From contig NZ_CP152412.1 of assembly GCF_038957035.1 (NCBI RefSeq), forward strand, positions 3,406,501 to 3,470,500: a stretch of DNA of 64,000 nt, in the 5' to 3' direction. Positions 41,497 to 49,914 of this stretch are shown one piece after another; the stretch's first letter is position 1; each line of letters opens with the position of its first letter. The notes beneath the pieces are model-generated. The model saw only the letters and a list, made by a program, of their open reading frames with translations. It made no database searches and had not been told where the DNA came from. Position numbers and translations under genes: made by a program. This DNA is from Bradyrhizobium sp. B097 (GTDB taxonomy: Bacteria > Pseudomonadota > Alphaproteobacteria > Rhizobiales > Xanthobacteraceae).

Positions 41497-41790
41497 ATGA
41501 AGATCACTGCCTCGATCATGCTTGCCACTGCACTCGCGCTGTCGTCCGCGCCGGCCAACGCCACCGTCCTCGATCTCTCGACCATGACCTGCAAGCAGTT
41601 CGTCGAAGGCGGCGACGACACCATCAAGATGGTGCTGGTCTGGATGGATGGCTGGTACAAGGGCGATTCCGACGAGGCGATCATCGACACCGAGGTGTTC
41701 GTCGAGAGCGCCAAGAAGTTCGGCACCTATTGCGGAAAGAATCCGACCATCAGCATCGTCAACGCCGCCGAGGCCGTGCTCGGTAAGTAG
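41497..41790 (+). CDS. HdeA/HdeB-like small periplasmic protein
   Basis: This 97-residue protein has a signal peptide (MKITASIMLATALALSSAPA ending NA). The mature part has LDLSTMTCKQFVEGGDDTIK, VLVWMDGWYKGDSDEAIID and KKFGTYCGKNPTISIVNAAE. The two cysteines about 50 residues apart, with the LVWMDGWYKG motif, fit the HdeA family of acid-stress chaperones. AAGGAG lies seven bases before the ATG. Its stop touches the stop region of the convergent PaaI-like thioesterase. Confidence 0.82.
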   Translation: MKITASIMLATALALSSAPANATVLDLSTMTCKQFVEGGDDTIKMVLVWMDGWYKGDSDEAIIDTEVFVESAKKFGTYCGKNPTISIVNAAEAVLGK

Positions 41791-42252
41791 TTATCCCGGC
41801 AGCATCGCGAACGCGCTCGACACCATCGCCACCGGCTTGTTGTCGGTGGCGGAGAGCAGCGTGACGCGGCCGAAGCTCATGGTGCGGCCGAGCCTGACCA
41901 CGCGGGCGTCGGCCAGCACGTCGGACGCGGTCACCGCGCGCATGAAATGCGTGGTCTGGTCGACCGTCGTCATCGGACGATAGCCCTTGTTGGCCGCGAG
42001 ATTGGCCAGCACCATCGCGGTGTCGGCGAACGCCATCAGCGCCTGGCCGCAGACGATGCCGCCGTTGCGGCACAAGCGCTCGGAAAACGGCATGCGCAGG
42101 ATCGCGCCGGGCTGCCAGTCGGGATTACCACCGGCGGGCGGCGCAACGTCGAACTGCTCGACCGCCAGATTGAGGTCCTGCACCCAGGGCGCAAAGACGT
42201 CGCCGAGCACGCGTTTCGCGTCGTCGATCCCGAATTCATTGGCCTGCTGCAT
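41791..42252 (-). CDS. PaaI-family hotdog thioesterase
   Basis: This 153-residue hotdog-fold protein has the characteristic GGIVCGQALMAFADTAMVLA helix, where the aspartate after ALMAFA is the usual catalytic residue. MTTVDQTTHFMRAVTASDVL and RTMSFGRVTLLSATDNKPVA follow. PaaI-type enzymes cleave acyl-CoA thioesters. It converges on the HdeA-like gene with no spacer between the two stops. Confidence 0.87.
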   Translation of the reverse strand: MQQANEFGIDDAKRVLGDVFAPWVQDLNLAVEQFDVAPPAGGNPDWQPGAILRMPFSERLCRNGGIVCGQALMAFADTAMVLANLAANKGYRPMTTVDQTTHFMRAVTASDVLADARVVRLGRTMSFGRVTLLSATDNKPVAMVSSAFAMLPG

Positions 42253-42327
42253 GGCGTCCCGTTTCCTCTCTTGTTGCCCGTCTTGTTCTAGTACTCAGTA
42301 TCGCTGAAATGTGAATCGCGTTCGGTT

Positions 42328-42414
42328 GTCATTGCGAGGAGCGACAGCGACGAAGCAATCCATGCCTCCGCATATGCGGGCAGATGGATTGCTTCGCTTC
42401 GCTCGCAATGACGA
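42328..42414. repeat. Dispersed palindromic repeat, family C (copy 2)
   Basis: It has the same ends (GTCATTGCGAGG, CGCTCGCAATGACG) and the same inner arms (GAAGCAATCCAT, ATGGATTGCTTC) as 11882-11970, with a changed loop. It lies between the amidase end and the thioesterase start, both on the minus strand. Confidence 0.92.
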
Positions 42415-42444
42415 TGGTGTCTCACGAATTTAGGATTCCGGGTA

Positions 42445-43920
42445 CTAGTTGCGCGTGACATGCACGTCGGGCGTCTTGCCGTCATTCCACTTGCCGTCGA
42501 TCGCCCGTTCGATCTGGGCGGCGAGCTGTAGCAGCAGGCCGTCATCGGCCTGCTTGCCGATCGCCTGGATGCCGAGCGGCAGGCCGTGCTCGTTGGTCGC
42601 GAGCGGCAGCGAGATCGCCGGGATGCCGCAGAGATTGGCGAGCGGCGTGAAGGCGAAGTTGCGCCAGAGATTGCCGAACCAGTCCAGCACCGACGGGTTG
42701 TCGCTGATGGTGAGATATTCCGTGGTGCCGATCTTCGGCGTCGGCAGCGCCGTGATCGGCGTCAGGATGATGTCCCAATCCGCGAAGAAGGCGCCGAAGC
42801 CGCGCGCCGTGGTGTTGAACACGGCCTGCATGCGGGCGCGGTCGGCGAAGCTAAAGTCGCGGCCATGCTCCCAGATCCGGATGTTGATCGGCTCGATCAG
42901 GTCCGCAGGCGGCCGCGTCAGTCCGCGCGCCGCGAGCATGTTGCCGATCACGACGGCGAAATTGCTGATGTAGCAGGTGGTCTGCGCCGCGAAGGCTTCC
43001 GCGTAGTCGATCGAGGGCAGTGCGTAATCGACCTGATGGCCGAGGCCTTCGAGGAAACGTCCGACCCGCTCGAGCTCGGCTGCGATGTGCGGCGTCGCGC
43101 GATAGTCGCCCCAGGTGTGCGACAGCGCGATCTTGAGCCGGCCGGGGTCGCGCGCGATCATCGCTGTATAGGGCTCCGGCGGTGTCCAGAACGGCATGAA
43201 CTCGCCGGGCGCCGGGCCACGGCAGCTATCGACGAAGGCTGCGGTGTCGCGCACCGAGCGCGACTGGCAGCCCTGGATCGAGACGAGGCCGGTGAGATCG
43301 GACAGATGCGGCGCGAGCGAGAACACGCCGCGCGACACTTTCAGCCCGATATTGCCGTTGACGCCGGCCGGAATCCGGATCGAGCCGCCGCCGTCGGTCG
43401 CATGTGCGATCGGGACGGCGCCGGCGGCGACCATCGCCGCGCTGCCGGCCGACGAGCCGCAGGTGGTGTAGTCGGTGTCCCAGGGATTGCGCGTGACATA
43501 GACCGCGGGGTTCTCGGCCGAGCTGCAGACCCCGAACTCCGGCGTGGTGGTGCGGCCGATCAAATTGAGACCGGCCTTGCGCAGCTTCGTGGTCAGGAAG
43601 GTGTCGGCCGCGGCGCGGTTGCCGCGCATCATCAGCGAGCCCATCTCCTGCAACCGGCCCTTCAGCGTCGGGCCGAGATCCTTCATCAGGAAGGGCAGGC
43701 CGGCGAACCGGCCGTTGAGATCGGCGCCGTCGCGCGCGGGATCGGCGATCACGTCGTCGAACAGCTCGACCACGCCGGAGAGCGCGGGATCGACCTTGGC
43801 TGTGGCGGCGGCAGCCTGCGCCGCGAGCTCCCGTGGCGTCAGCTCGCCGTTCCGGACGCGCTCGGCGAGCGCCGTCCCGTCGTGCCGCGTCCATTCGTCC
43901 CAGCTCATCGCCAAAGTCAT
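42445..43920 (-). CDS. Amidase (amidase-signature family)
   Basis: This 491-residue amide hydrolase has the Ser-cisSer-Lys triad visible as K80 in LPFLMKDLGPT, S156 in TTCGSSAGSAAMVAAG and S180 in ATDGGGSIRIPAG. The order and spacing match the amidase-signature family. A GTTTPEFG-type segment (IGRTTTPEFGVCSSAE) supports the aliphatic/aryl amidase group. The exact substrate is not evident and no nitrile hydratase is nearby. A second start four codons downstream (MSWDEWTRHDG) is as likely as the first. Confidence 0.92.
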   Translation of the reverse strand: MTLAMSWDEWTRHDGTALAERVRNGELTPRELAAQAAAATAKVDPALSGVVELFDDVIADPARDGADLNGRFAGLPFLMKDLGPTLKGRLQEMGSLMMRGNRAAADTFLTTKLRKAGLNLIGRTTTPEFGVCSSAENPAVYVTRNPWDTDYTTCGSSAGSAAMVAAGAVPIAHATDGGGSIRIPAGVNGNIGLKVSRGVFSLAPHLSDLTGLVSIQGCQSRSVRDTAAFVDSCRGPAPGEFMPFWTPPEPYTAMIARDPGRLKIALSHTWGDYRATPHIAAELERVGRFLEGLGHQVDYALPSIDYAEAFAAQTTCYISNFAVVIGNMLAARGLTRPPADLIEPINIRIWEHGRDFSFADRARMQAVFNTTARGFGAFFADWDIILTPITALPTPKIGTTEYLTISDNPSVLDWFGNLWRNFAFTPLANLCGIPAISLPLATNEHGLPLGIQAIGKQADDGLLLQLAAQIERAIDGKWNDGKTPDVHVTRN

Positions 43921-44116
43921 GTCGTCGATTCCTTTTCTGCTTTGTTGCGCAGTGTAGTTTGGGGGGCCGCCCGGTCAAACCATCGCGCGGACGCTGCGCT
44001 CGGGCGCGCCGGCGCTGCTGTCCGACGCGCTTGCGCGGCGTTGCAAGCGCCGTGCCCGGCTTGAAAATGCCCCAGTTTCGGCGCCCAATTGCCCCTCGTC
44101 AGTGGTGGGGGCGTCC

Positions 44117-44248
44117 ATGTTCCGCAGGTTGGTATTGCTGGGCGGCATGATCGCGGTCGGGCTTGCGCTTGGTGGCTGCACGCGATGCGGGCCGATCTGG
44201 GACGACTGGATGCAGTCGCCGAAATCCTGCAAGTCAGACCACCTCTAG
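44117..44248 (+). CDS. Small lipoprotein, 43 residues
   Basis: The short frame from ATG 44117 to TAG 44246 reads MFRRLVLLGGMIAVGLALGG, then CTRCGPIWDDWMQSPKSCK and SDHL. It is a basic n-region, a hydrophobic helix and a lipobox LGGC, so C21 would be lipid-modified. A mature tail of 23 residues holds three further-spaced cysteines and the WDDW motif. A GGTGGGGGC stretch precedes the ATG. It is on the same strand 74 bases before the DPWG-family gene. I believe similar tiny lipoproteins exist in Bradyrhizobium, but I cannot check. Confidence 0.65.
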   Translation: MFRRLVLLGGMIAVGLALGGCTRCGPIWDDWMQSPKSCKSDHL

Positions 44249-44322
44249 GGCAGGGACGGGCGCGCTTGGCGGCGGCTTTCTTGGGGTGATATACCGCTGA
44301 CGAAAATGCATGGAGCGTTCTT

Positions 44323-44628
44323 ATGAGAGTTTTGAGCGCAGTTGCGGTTGCGGTGCTGCTGTCGGCGCCGGCCTATGCGCAAATGCCGAACGTCAATCTG
44401 ATGCCTGAGGTCAAGACCAAGACCCAGGAGGAGAAGGATCGGGACGCGATCAACGACAAGGCCTACAAGGACTCGTTGAGCAAAATTCCGGATGCCAAGG
44501 GATCGGCCGATCCCTGGGGCGCGGTGCGCAGCGATGCGCCGAAGGCGGCTGCTCATCCTCCCGCCAAGCCGAAGACCAAGACCGGGAGCTCCGCGCAGCC
44601 CGGAGGCTCCGCGCAGCGCAGCCAGTAG
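44323..44628 (+). CDS. Small secreted protein of the AYK-IP-DPWG family (member 2)
   Basis: This 101-residue protein has a signal peptide (MRVLSAVAVAVLLSAPAYAQ). The mature part reads MPNVNLMPEVKTKTQEEKDR, then DKAYKDSLSKIPDAKGSADP and WGAVRSDAPK, and a tail rich in lysine, proline, serine and glycine. The block from DKAYK to DPWG is shared with the protein at 35995. The signal peptides and tails differ, so only that block is under common constraint. The role is unknown. Confidence 0.75.
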   Translation: MRVLSAVAVAVLLSAPAYAQMPNVNLMPEVKTKTQEEKDRDAINDKAYKDSLSKIPDAKGSADPWGAVRSDAPKAAAHPPAKPKTKTGSSAQPGGSAQRSQ

Positions 44629-44710
44629 GCCCCGTTCGGGCCGGCTTCGCCGGTTTCCCGCAGACTCGGATTCTTGTGGCGCCGCCCCTATGTTGGGGGC
44701 GTCGTCAGTT

Positions 44711-44808
44711 GGAGCGTTTTCGAGCGAAGTGGATACCGGTTCGCGTGAAGAAAACGCGTCAAAACTAGAATCTAGAGCCCGGTTCCGATTCAATCGGAAC
44801 GGGGCTCT
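44711..44808. repeat. Composite palindromic repeat, family B (copy 3) plus hairpin
   Basis: The first part (44711-44765) matches 5914-5969 and 18781-18833. It is followed by a different hairpin (44774-44808) with arms AGAGCCCGGTTCCGATT and its near-complement around CA. Copy 1 carries another hairpin in this place. Confidence 0.9.
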
Positions 44809-44825
44809 ATTCCGGAGTTGCGGCA

Positions 44826-45056
44826 ATGGTGTTTCGTCCGCGCGATCTCGCCAGCCGGATGGCCGAGCGGCGCAAGCCGGATGACGGCTATCTGCGCGAG
44901 ACCTTCAGCCTTCCGCGCGACCAGGCCCGCCTGCGGGCGCGCGACTTTCTCAAGCGCTACCCGAAGGCCGCCTATATGAGCGCGGTCGAGAGCTGGCGCG
45001 AGCTGCCCGGCGGCGAGATCGAGTTCACGATGCGGCGGCTGGCCAGCGCGGACTGA
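44826..45056 (+). CDS. Small conserved protein of unknown function
   Basis: This 76-residue, charged, cytosolic protein reads MVFRPRDLASRMAERRKPDD, LRETFSLPRDQARLRARDFL, KRYPKAAYMSAVESWRELPG and EIEFTMRRL. The SAVESWRELPGGEIEFTMRR block is what I associate with short conserved Bradyrhizobium ORFs. No domain is known to me. A repeat with hairpin ends 17 bases before the start, so the ribosome-binding site lies in that short gap. Confidence 0.6.
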   Translation: MVFRPRDLASRMAERRKPDDGYLRETFSLPRDQARLRARDFLKRYPKAAYMSAVESWRELPGGEIEFTMRRLASAD

Positions 45057-45086
45057 AGCTCGCCGGCTTGCCGGACAGACTGCGCC

Positions 45087-45293
45087 TCAGTCCTGATCGC
45101 GGTGCCCCCGGGTCCGTCCGAGCCCGAGATTGTTCAGCTCGCGGTCGATCCGCAGCTGCACGCGGCGGATCGCCAACAGGTCGAGCTTTGCTTCGGTCTT
45201 GCCCGTGAAGACCCGATCGCCGATCTGGAAACGCCATTTCCAGACGCCGGGCATGAGCTGCGTGACGCTGAATTCGACGCCCTTGTGAATCAT
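45087..45293 (-). CDS. Small conserved protein of unknown function
   Basis: This is a 68-residue protein if it starts at 45293: MIHKGVEFSVTQLMPGVWKW, RFQIGDRVFTGKTEAKLDLL and AIRRVQLRIDRELNN. The frame is open for 23 more codons upstream, but the family pattern (MIHKGVEFSVT...GVWKW) that I remember from rhizobial small proteins starts here. It is probably cytosolic and beta-rich at first, with a helix after. It is convergent with the 44826 gene. Confidence 0.6.
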   Translation of the reverse strand: MIHKGVEFSVTQLMPGVWKWRFQIGDRVFTGKTEAKLDLLAIRRVQLRIDRELNNLGLGRTRGHRDQD

Positions 45294-46043
45294 CTGGAAC
45301 GGTTCCGCGAATGAATGGCGGTCGTCGATATTTAAATCAAAGGTTGTACTAATAATTAACACCCGTCAAAGGATGGAGTGAATCGTCGCGCCCCTTTGGA
45401 CGTCGTTGCGGATCCCGAAGTGGATCCGTTCGCCGGCGGCGTCGCCTTGCCTCGCGATGCGCAATCGGTGCGTCGGCCGGACAAGTCAATGTTACGAACA
45501 CTGCCGGAACCCGAGTCTTCCCTCGAACGCTACGTAGTTTTTTTGGGCGTCAGGAGGGGTACCAAGGTAGTATGCAGATTGTGCCAATCGTGATCCGGCT
45601 TCGCCAAATCCTTCGGTAACTCGTTGATTATCTGATGAGGTCGAGACGAAGGCGGAGCCGCCTGCTCGCGGAACTTTGTTCTGCCCCGGAGAACTACGGA
45701 TCGCGCCGCGCCGCCGCTCAAACGCTTCGATAACGGCTTCCGTCGGCGTGTTCGGATCCGCCCGGGTTCATCTGGGCTGATGCCTGACAGCACAACGCCG
45801 CCCGCTTGAAATGCTTGCGGACGGCGCTGGCCCTAGCCCCACGAAGGTGTGCAAAATCCTGATAGCTGGGAGCCTATACAATTTGTGCCACGGGACATGT
45901 CCCAAATTGGCTATCACGGCGATCAGTCCGGACCGCGCTGCCTCGGCGCTTCATCGCGTTGGCGTCGCCGATGGCGCTGAGGTCGCGCGGAAGCGTGCCG
46001 TTCGATTCGCGAGCGAAGAGGCGGCCTCTAAGGCTAGAACTAG
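45294..46043. other. Region without a clear gene, mixed composition
   Basis: About 750 bases with several short open frames and a change to lower GC. A GTG frame at 45378-45593 (71 codons, MNRRAPLDVVADPEVDPFAG) has AAAGGA before it but no recognised similarity. Other frames up to 46000 have no start signals. There are scattered partly complementary segments. It may be decayed or imported DNA. A small membrane gene begins at its right end. Confidence 0.5.
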
Positions 46044-46340
46044 ATGACAATCGCCAGAATGACGGCGTTCTACGTTGGGGCAACCGCGCTAATGGGAGCG
46101 CTCGGACTCGTATCTTCGGCAATATATTTGTCGGTTCTTAGCTCGTGCACTGGCGACGCGGAATGCATCGGGACTGAGGCAACTTTCTTGGTATACGCCC
46201 TACTACTCGCTATCCCCGGCGCTCTCCTGGTATTCGTCGGTCGCAGGTCCTTTCCGTCCGCCTCTAAATCCGCCGAGCGGGACGACCCCGAGCAAGGAAC
46301 GGATGGCGTCCAATCGAAATTTATAAGCCCAGAACAGTGA
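46044..46340 (+). CDS. Small two-helix membrane protein, uncertain
   Basis: This 98-residue frame has two hydrophobic segments (FYVGATALMGALGLVSSAIY and TFLVYALLLAIPGALLVFVG) separated by a short loop with two cysteines (SSCTGDAECIGTE), ending in a polar tail. The hydrophobic pattern is gene-like, but codon use is AT-richer than the surroundings and the ribosome-binding site is weak. It could be an acquired gene. Confidence 0.45.
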   Translation: MTIARMTAFYVGATALMGALGLVSSAIYLSVLSSCTGDAECIGTEATFLVYALLLAIPGALLVFVGRRSFPSASKSAERDDPEQGTDGVQSKFISPEQ

Positions 46341-46475
46341 ATAGGCTTTCTCGGTAGTCCTACTGAGAACATTGGCTAAGCTATGGTTTCCGTTCGCTTA
46401 ATCGGATTCAGGACACTCTAGAATTCAAACTAAGACACAGGGGCTTAAACGCGGACAACGCTGATACGCCGAAAA

Positions 46476-46497
46476 GAACATATTGCGAACATAGAAC
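46476..46497. promoter_or_regulatory. SOS (LexA) boxes before recA
   Basis: GAAC at 46476, 46487 and 46494. The first two are separated by seven bases (GAAC-ATATTGC-GAAC), the reverse complement of the alphaproteobacterial LexA box GTTC-N7-GTTC. A third GAAC three bases on may add a site. The boxes lie about 100 bases before the recA start, in the expected promoter position. Confidence 0.87.
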
Positions 46498-46595
46498 AAA
46501 CGTGGTACGAGGTTCCTATCAACAAACGCGTTCCGCCTGATCGCATCGCCCGTTTTTCCCGCTAGCGAATCCCCGCCATAAGGAGCACATCCCAA

Positions 46596-47684
46596 ATGTC
46601 CGCTACTGCACTGCGTATCGTCGAAGGATCCTCCATGGACAAGTCCAAGGCCCTCTCAGCCGCGCTCTCCCAGATCGAGCGTCAGTTCGGCAAGGGCTCG
46701 GTGATGAAGCTCGGCAAGAACGACCGTTCGATGGATGTCGAGACGGTGTCCTCGGGATCGCTGGGGCTCGACATTGCGCTCGGCGTCGGCGGTCTGCCGA
46801 AGGGACGTGTCGTCGAGATCTACGGGCCGGAATCGTCGGGCAAGACCACGCTGGCGCTGCACACCGTGGCGGAAGGCCAGAAGAAGGGCGGCATCTGCGC
46901 CTTCATCGACGCCGAACACGCGCTCGACCCGGTCTATGCGCGCAAGCTCGGCGTCAACATCGACGAGCTCCTGATCTCGCAGCCCGACACCGGCGAGCAG
47001 GCGCTGGAGATTTGCGACACGCTGGTGCGCTCCGGTGCGGTCGACGTGCTGGTGATCGATTCGGTCGCGGCGCTGGTGCCGAAGGCCGAGCTCGAGGGCG
47101 AGATGGGCGATGCGCTGCCGGGCCTGCAGGCGCGCTTGATGAGCCAGGCGCTGCGCAAGCTCACCGCCTCGATCAACAAATCCCACACCATGGTGATCTT
47201 CATCAACCAGATCCGCATGAAGATCGGCGTGATGTACGGCTCGCCGGAGACCACGACCGGCGGTAATGCGCTGAAATTCTATGCCTCGGTCCGCCTCGAC
47301 ATTCGCCGCATCGGCGCGATCAAGGAGCGCGACGAGGTGGTCGGCAACACCACCCGCGTCAAGGTGGTGAAGAACAAGCTGGCACCGCCGTTCAAGCAGG
47401 TCGAGTTCGACATCATGTACGGCGAAGGCGTCTCCAAGATGGGCGAGATCCTCGACCTCGGCGTCAAGGCCGGCATCGTCGAGAAGTCGGGCGCCTGGTT
47501 CTCCTATGACAGCCAGCGGCTCGGCCAGGGCCGCGAGAACTCCAAGGCGTTCCTGAAGGCGAATCCCGACATCACCGCCAAGATCGAAGCTGCGATCCGC
47601 CAGAACTCCGGCCTGATCGCCGAGCAGATCCTTGCCGGTACGCCCGAGCGCGATGCCGAGGGCGAAGAGCCCGCCGAGGAGTAA
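46596..47684 (+). CDS. recA: Recombinase RecA
   Basis: RecA coats single-stranded DNA for homologous recombination and activates LexA cleavage. The 362 residues include the Walker A motif GPESSGKTT at 77-85 and the MAW-type [20 protein letters not shown] region (read as [15 protein letters not shown]). Loop L1 lies in [20 protein letters not shown] and L2 near [16 protein letters not shown]. The sequence closely follows Bradyrhizobium RecA as I know it, including the start [26 protein letters not shown] precedes the ATG at nine bases. An SOS box lies upstream and repeat family A follows the stop. Confidence 0.98.
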   Translation: MSATALRIVEGSSMDKSKALSAALSQIERQFGKGSVMKLGKNDRSMDVETVSSGSLGLDIALGVGGLPKGRVVEIYGPESSGKTTLALHTVAEGQKKGGICAFIDAEHALDPVYARKLGVNIDELLISQPDTGEQALEICDTLVRSGAVDVLVIDSVAALVPKAELEGEMGDALPGLQARLMSQALRKLTASINKSHTMVIFINQIRMKIGVMYGSPETTTGGNALKFYASVRLDIRRIGAIKERDEVVGNTTRVKVVKNKLAPPFKQVEFDIMYGEGVSKMGEILDLGVKAGIVEKSGAWFSYDSQRLGQGRENSKAFLKANPDITAKIEAAIRQNSGLIAEQILAGTPERDAEGEEPAEE

Positions 47685-47690
47685 GCCTCA

Positions 47691-47738
47691 AGCATGATCC
47701 GGAAAAGTGCGAAGCGGTTTTCCGAAAAGATCATGCTC
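47691..47738. repeat. Dispersed palindromic repeat, family A (copy 2)
   Basis: It runs from AGCATGATCCGGAAAAG to CGGTTTTCCGAAAAGATCATGCTC. It matches 3857-3905 at all but a few positions. It starts seven bases behind the recA stop and could act as a terminator or processing hairpin. Confidence 0.92.
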
Positions 47739-47842
47739 GAACGATCAAATCATTTCGCTGCAAGCGGGCGCTGAGGACGTTGAGTTGCCGACGTCTTCGG
47801 CGCCTGTTTGGTTTTGTAGCCGGTGTTCAGTGAGTTGATGCG

Positions 47843-48823
47843 GTGAAGCGCCTGATCTTGGGTAATCCATCCGGGCTCGACCTGAAACGCGCAGGTCTGG
47901 GCGACGCGGTGCTTCCGCTTTCATTTCGCTTCGCCTGGGGCGTGCTGCCTTCGTCACAAGAGCTGGCGGCCTATTTCGGCGTGCGAGCGGGCCAGAAGCC
48001 GGGGAATCATTGGTCGGATTGGATTTCCCCGTCCGCGAAGCGCGCAACTTGGAAGGACCTCGCGTTCAACGATTATTGCCAGTCGTTCGACGTCATCGAA
48101 TTGTGGTTTGACCCTGATCCAAACGATCAGCTGCAGTTGATCTGGGTACTCGACCAGTTTCATGCTCAGCCGGACATGTTAGCGAAGCTGAAATTGCGTC
48201 AAGTCGGCTTCAGCCTGCTAACGATGGACCCGGCATGGCGCGGTTGGAACGAGGTCCCGCTGGCTAACATCCGAGCTGTGGATATCGAGACTGCAAGCAT
48301 GTGCTGGCAGGCGTATCGGGCGACAACTCCGCAGACGTGTTTCGATGTGGTGCACCGCGACCTGAGCGCGTTTCCCTTGCTGAGGCCGGCGCTGCTTGAT
48401 CTGCTTCGTGAGCTGCCATGGAGCAGATCGGGACTAGGCGCGACCGAGATGCGACTGCTGGAGCTGATCGCGGCGGGATTCATGGGGACCAACGCGCTAT
48501 TCTACCTCCGCGGCTTTCGCCAGCGCGGCGTCTTCAACGACATGGAAATCGGCAGGCTGCTCGAGGGCCTTGCGCATGGACCGCAGCCGGTGATCGCCGG
48601 GCTCGACGATGGCTTGCGCTCTATCGACCCGAACAATGCGAAAGGTCGCCTGGAGGCCTTCCGGCGAAGCCGCTTGTCGGTGACAGAGTTTGGCAAGGCG
48701 GTGCTCGCCCACAAGGCGGACTTCAGCGATCACAATCCGATCAATCGCTGGTGGGGCGGCACGCACCTCACCAACGACAACCTCTGGCGCTGGAGTCCGG
48801 CGGTGACTGGCCATAGCACGTAG
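47843..48823 (+). CDS. DUF1835-like protein, tandem copy 1
   Basis: This 326-residue protein begins at a GTG with MKRLILGNPSGLDLKRAGLG. The N-terminal domain matches the DUF1835 pattern seen more clearly in copy 3 (SGAGALKVARLADCVVG). Shared landmarks with the next two genes are LWFDPDPNDQLQLIWVLDQF, a central LSAFPLLRPALLDLLRELPW, and the C-terminal NPINRWWGGTHLTNDNLWRW. It has no signal or membrane helix. Function is unknown. It starts about 100 bases behind the recA repeat. Confidence 0.78.
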   Translation: MKRLILGNPSGLDLKRAGLGDAVLPLSFRFAWGVLPSSQELAAYFGVRAGQKPGNHWSDWISPSAKRATWKDLAFNDYCQSFDVIELWFDPDPNDQLQLIWVLDQFHAQPDMLAKLKLRQVGFSLLTMDPAWRGWNEVPLANIRAVDIETASMCWQAYRATTPQTCFDVVHRDLSAFPLLRPALLDLLRELPWSRSGLGATEMRLLELIAAGFMGTNALFYLRGFRQRGVFNDMEIGRLLEGLAHGPQPVIAGLDDGLRSIDPNNAKGRLEAFRRSRLSVTEFGKAVLAHKADFSDHNPINRWWGGTHLTNDNLWRWSPAVTGHST

Positions 48824-48840
48824 TGGGAGCCTCGCGCATC

Positions 48841-49827
48841 GTGACAAGTTTGATCCTTGCGACAAGCGATCTCGCGAGCTACCGCCTGAGACAGGCGCGA
48901 AGGGCCGATATCGTCGTCGGTTTGAGACCGCGCTTCGTTTGGGGGAAAATGCCCTCATCAGCTGAGCTCGCGACCCTCCTGGAAGCGCGTTCCGAAAAGC
49001 ATGTCCATTTCGACACGCACTGGCTCGACTTCGCCAGTTCGAGATGGACTGGCTCGATCGGTCGGGACGTCGGTCTTGTCGAGCTCTGCGAGCGTTGCGA
49101 CGGCGTCGAGCTATGGGCTGATCCCCGGCCGAACGACCAGCTGGTGCTGGTCTGGTTGCTCGACGTGCTCCGTCCGCACCGGCACGTCGTAGCGAAGCTC
49201 AGTCTGGTCCAGACCGATGTCGAGATCGGCATATACCGAAGCGAGAGCTCGGCGAAATGGCGATTGCCGGCACTTGCGGTAACCGATGATCGGTTGGAAT
49301 TGGCCAGTCGCGCCTGGAATGCCTATTGTGCTCCGACGCCCGAGCCTTGTTTCGACCTTCTCATGCAGGATCTGTCGGCGATACCGCAGTTGCGCGCGGC
49401 CCTCATTGCGCTGCTTGAAGAGCTTCCCGGGCAGGAAACCGGCCTCGGCGCGTCCGAGTTGTGGATGCTGGATCTCGTCGCCGAAGGCGAGGCAAGGCCA
49501 CAAGTCCTTTCAAGCGAGTTGAACAGAGAACGCGGCGTGTTCGATTTTCAGGAAGCGGAGCTGATCCTGGACCGGCTCGCTTATTGTCCATCGCCGGTCC
49601 TGACCGGATTCCCCGCCGAGATCGAGGGGCCAGACGATTTGAAGGCCCGACGAGAACGGCTCCTGTACAGTCGGCTGTCGCTCACCGATTTCGGCCGCGA
49701 AGTGTCGGATCGCGAGCTCGACTTCAGCCAGTACAATCCAATCCATCGCTGGTGGGGCGGCGCCGAGCTGACCAATGACCGGCTGTGGCGCTGGCATGCC
49801 GAGAGCCGCACCCTGGTCGCTCCATAG
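48841..49827 (+). CDS. DUF1835-like protein, tandem copy 2
   Basis: This 328-residue protein starts at GTG 48841, chosen because it aligns with the first residues of copies 1 and 3 (MTSLILATSDLASYRLRQA) and has GGGAG before it. It shares ELWADPRPNDQLVLVWLLDV, LSAIPQLRAALIALLEELPG and the C-terminal NPIHRWWGGAELTNDRLWRW with its neighbours. The gap to copy 1 is 17 bases, so the first two copies are probably co-transcribed. The proteins are diverged well beyond recent duplication. Confidence 0.78.
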   Translation: MTSLILATSDLASYRLRQARRADIVVGLRPRFVWGKMPSSAELATLLEARSEKHVHFDTHWLDFASSRWTGSIGRDVGLVELCERCDGVELWADPRPNDQLVLVWLLDVLRPHRHVVAKLSLVQTDVEIGIYRSESSAKWRLPALAVTDDRLELASRAWNAYCAPTPEPCFDLLMQDLSAIPQLRAALIALLEELPGQETGLGASELWMLDLVAEGEARPQVLSSELNRERGVFDFQEAELILDRLAYCPSPVLTGFPAEIEGPDDLKARRERLLYSRLSLTDFGREVSDRELDFSQYNPIHRWWGGAELTNDRLWRWHAESRTLVAP

Positions 49828-49914
49828 GTCTACGCATTGGATCGAAGCCGGAGGCTCACAATGTGTCGTTCAGCAAGTTGGACCGATGAATCCCGTGACC
49901 GCGAATGAGCTGTT

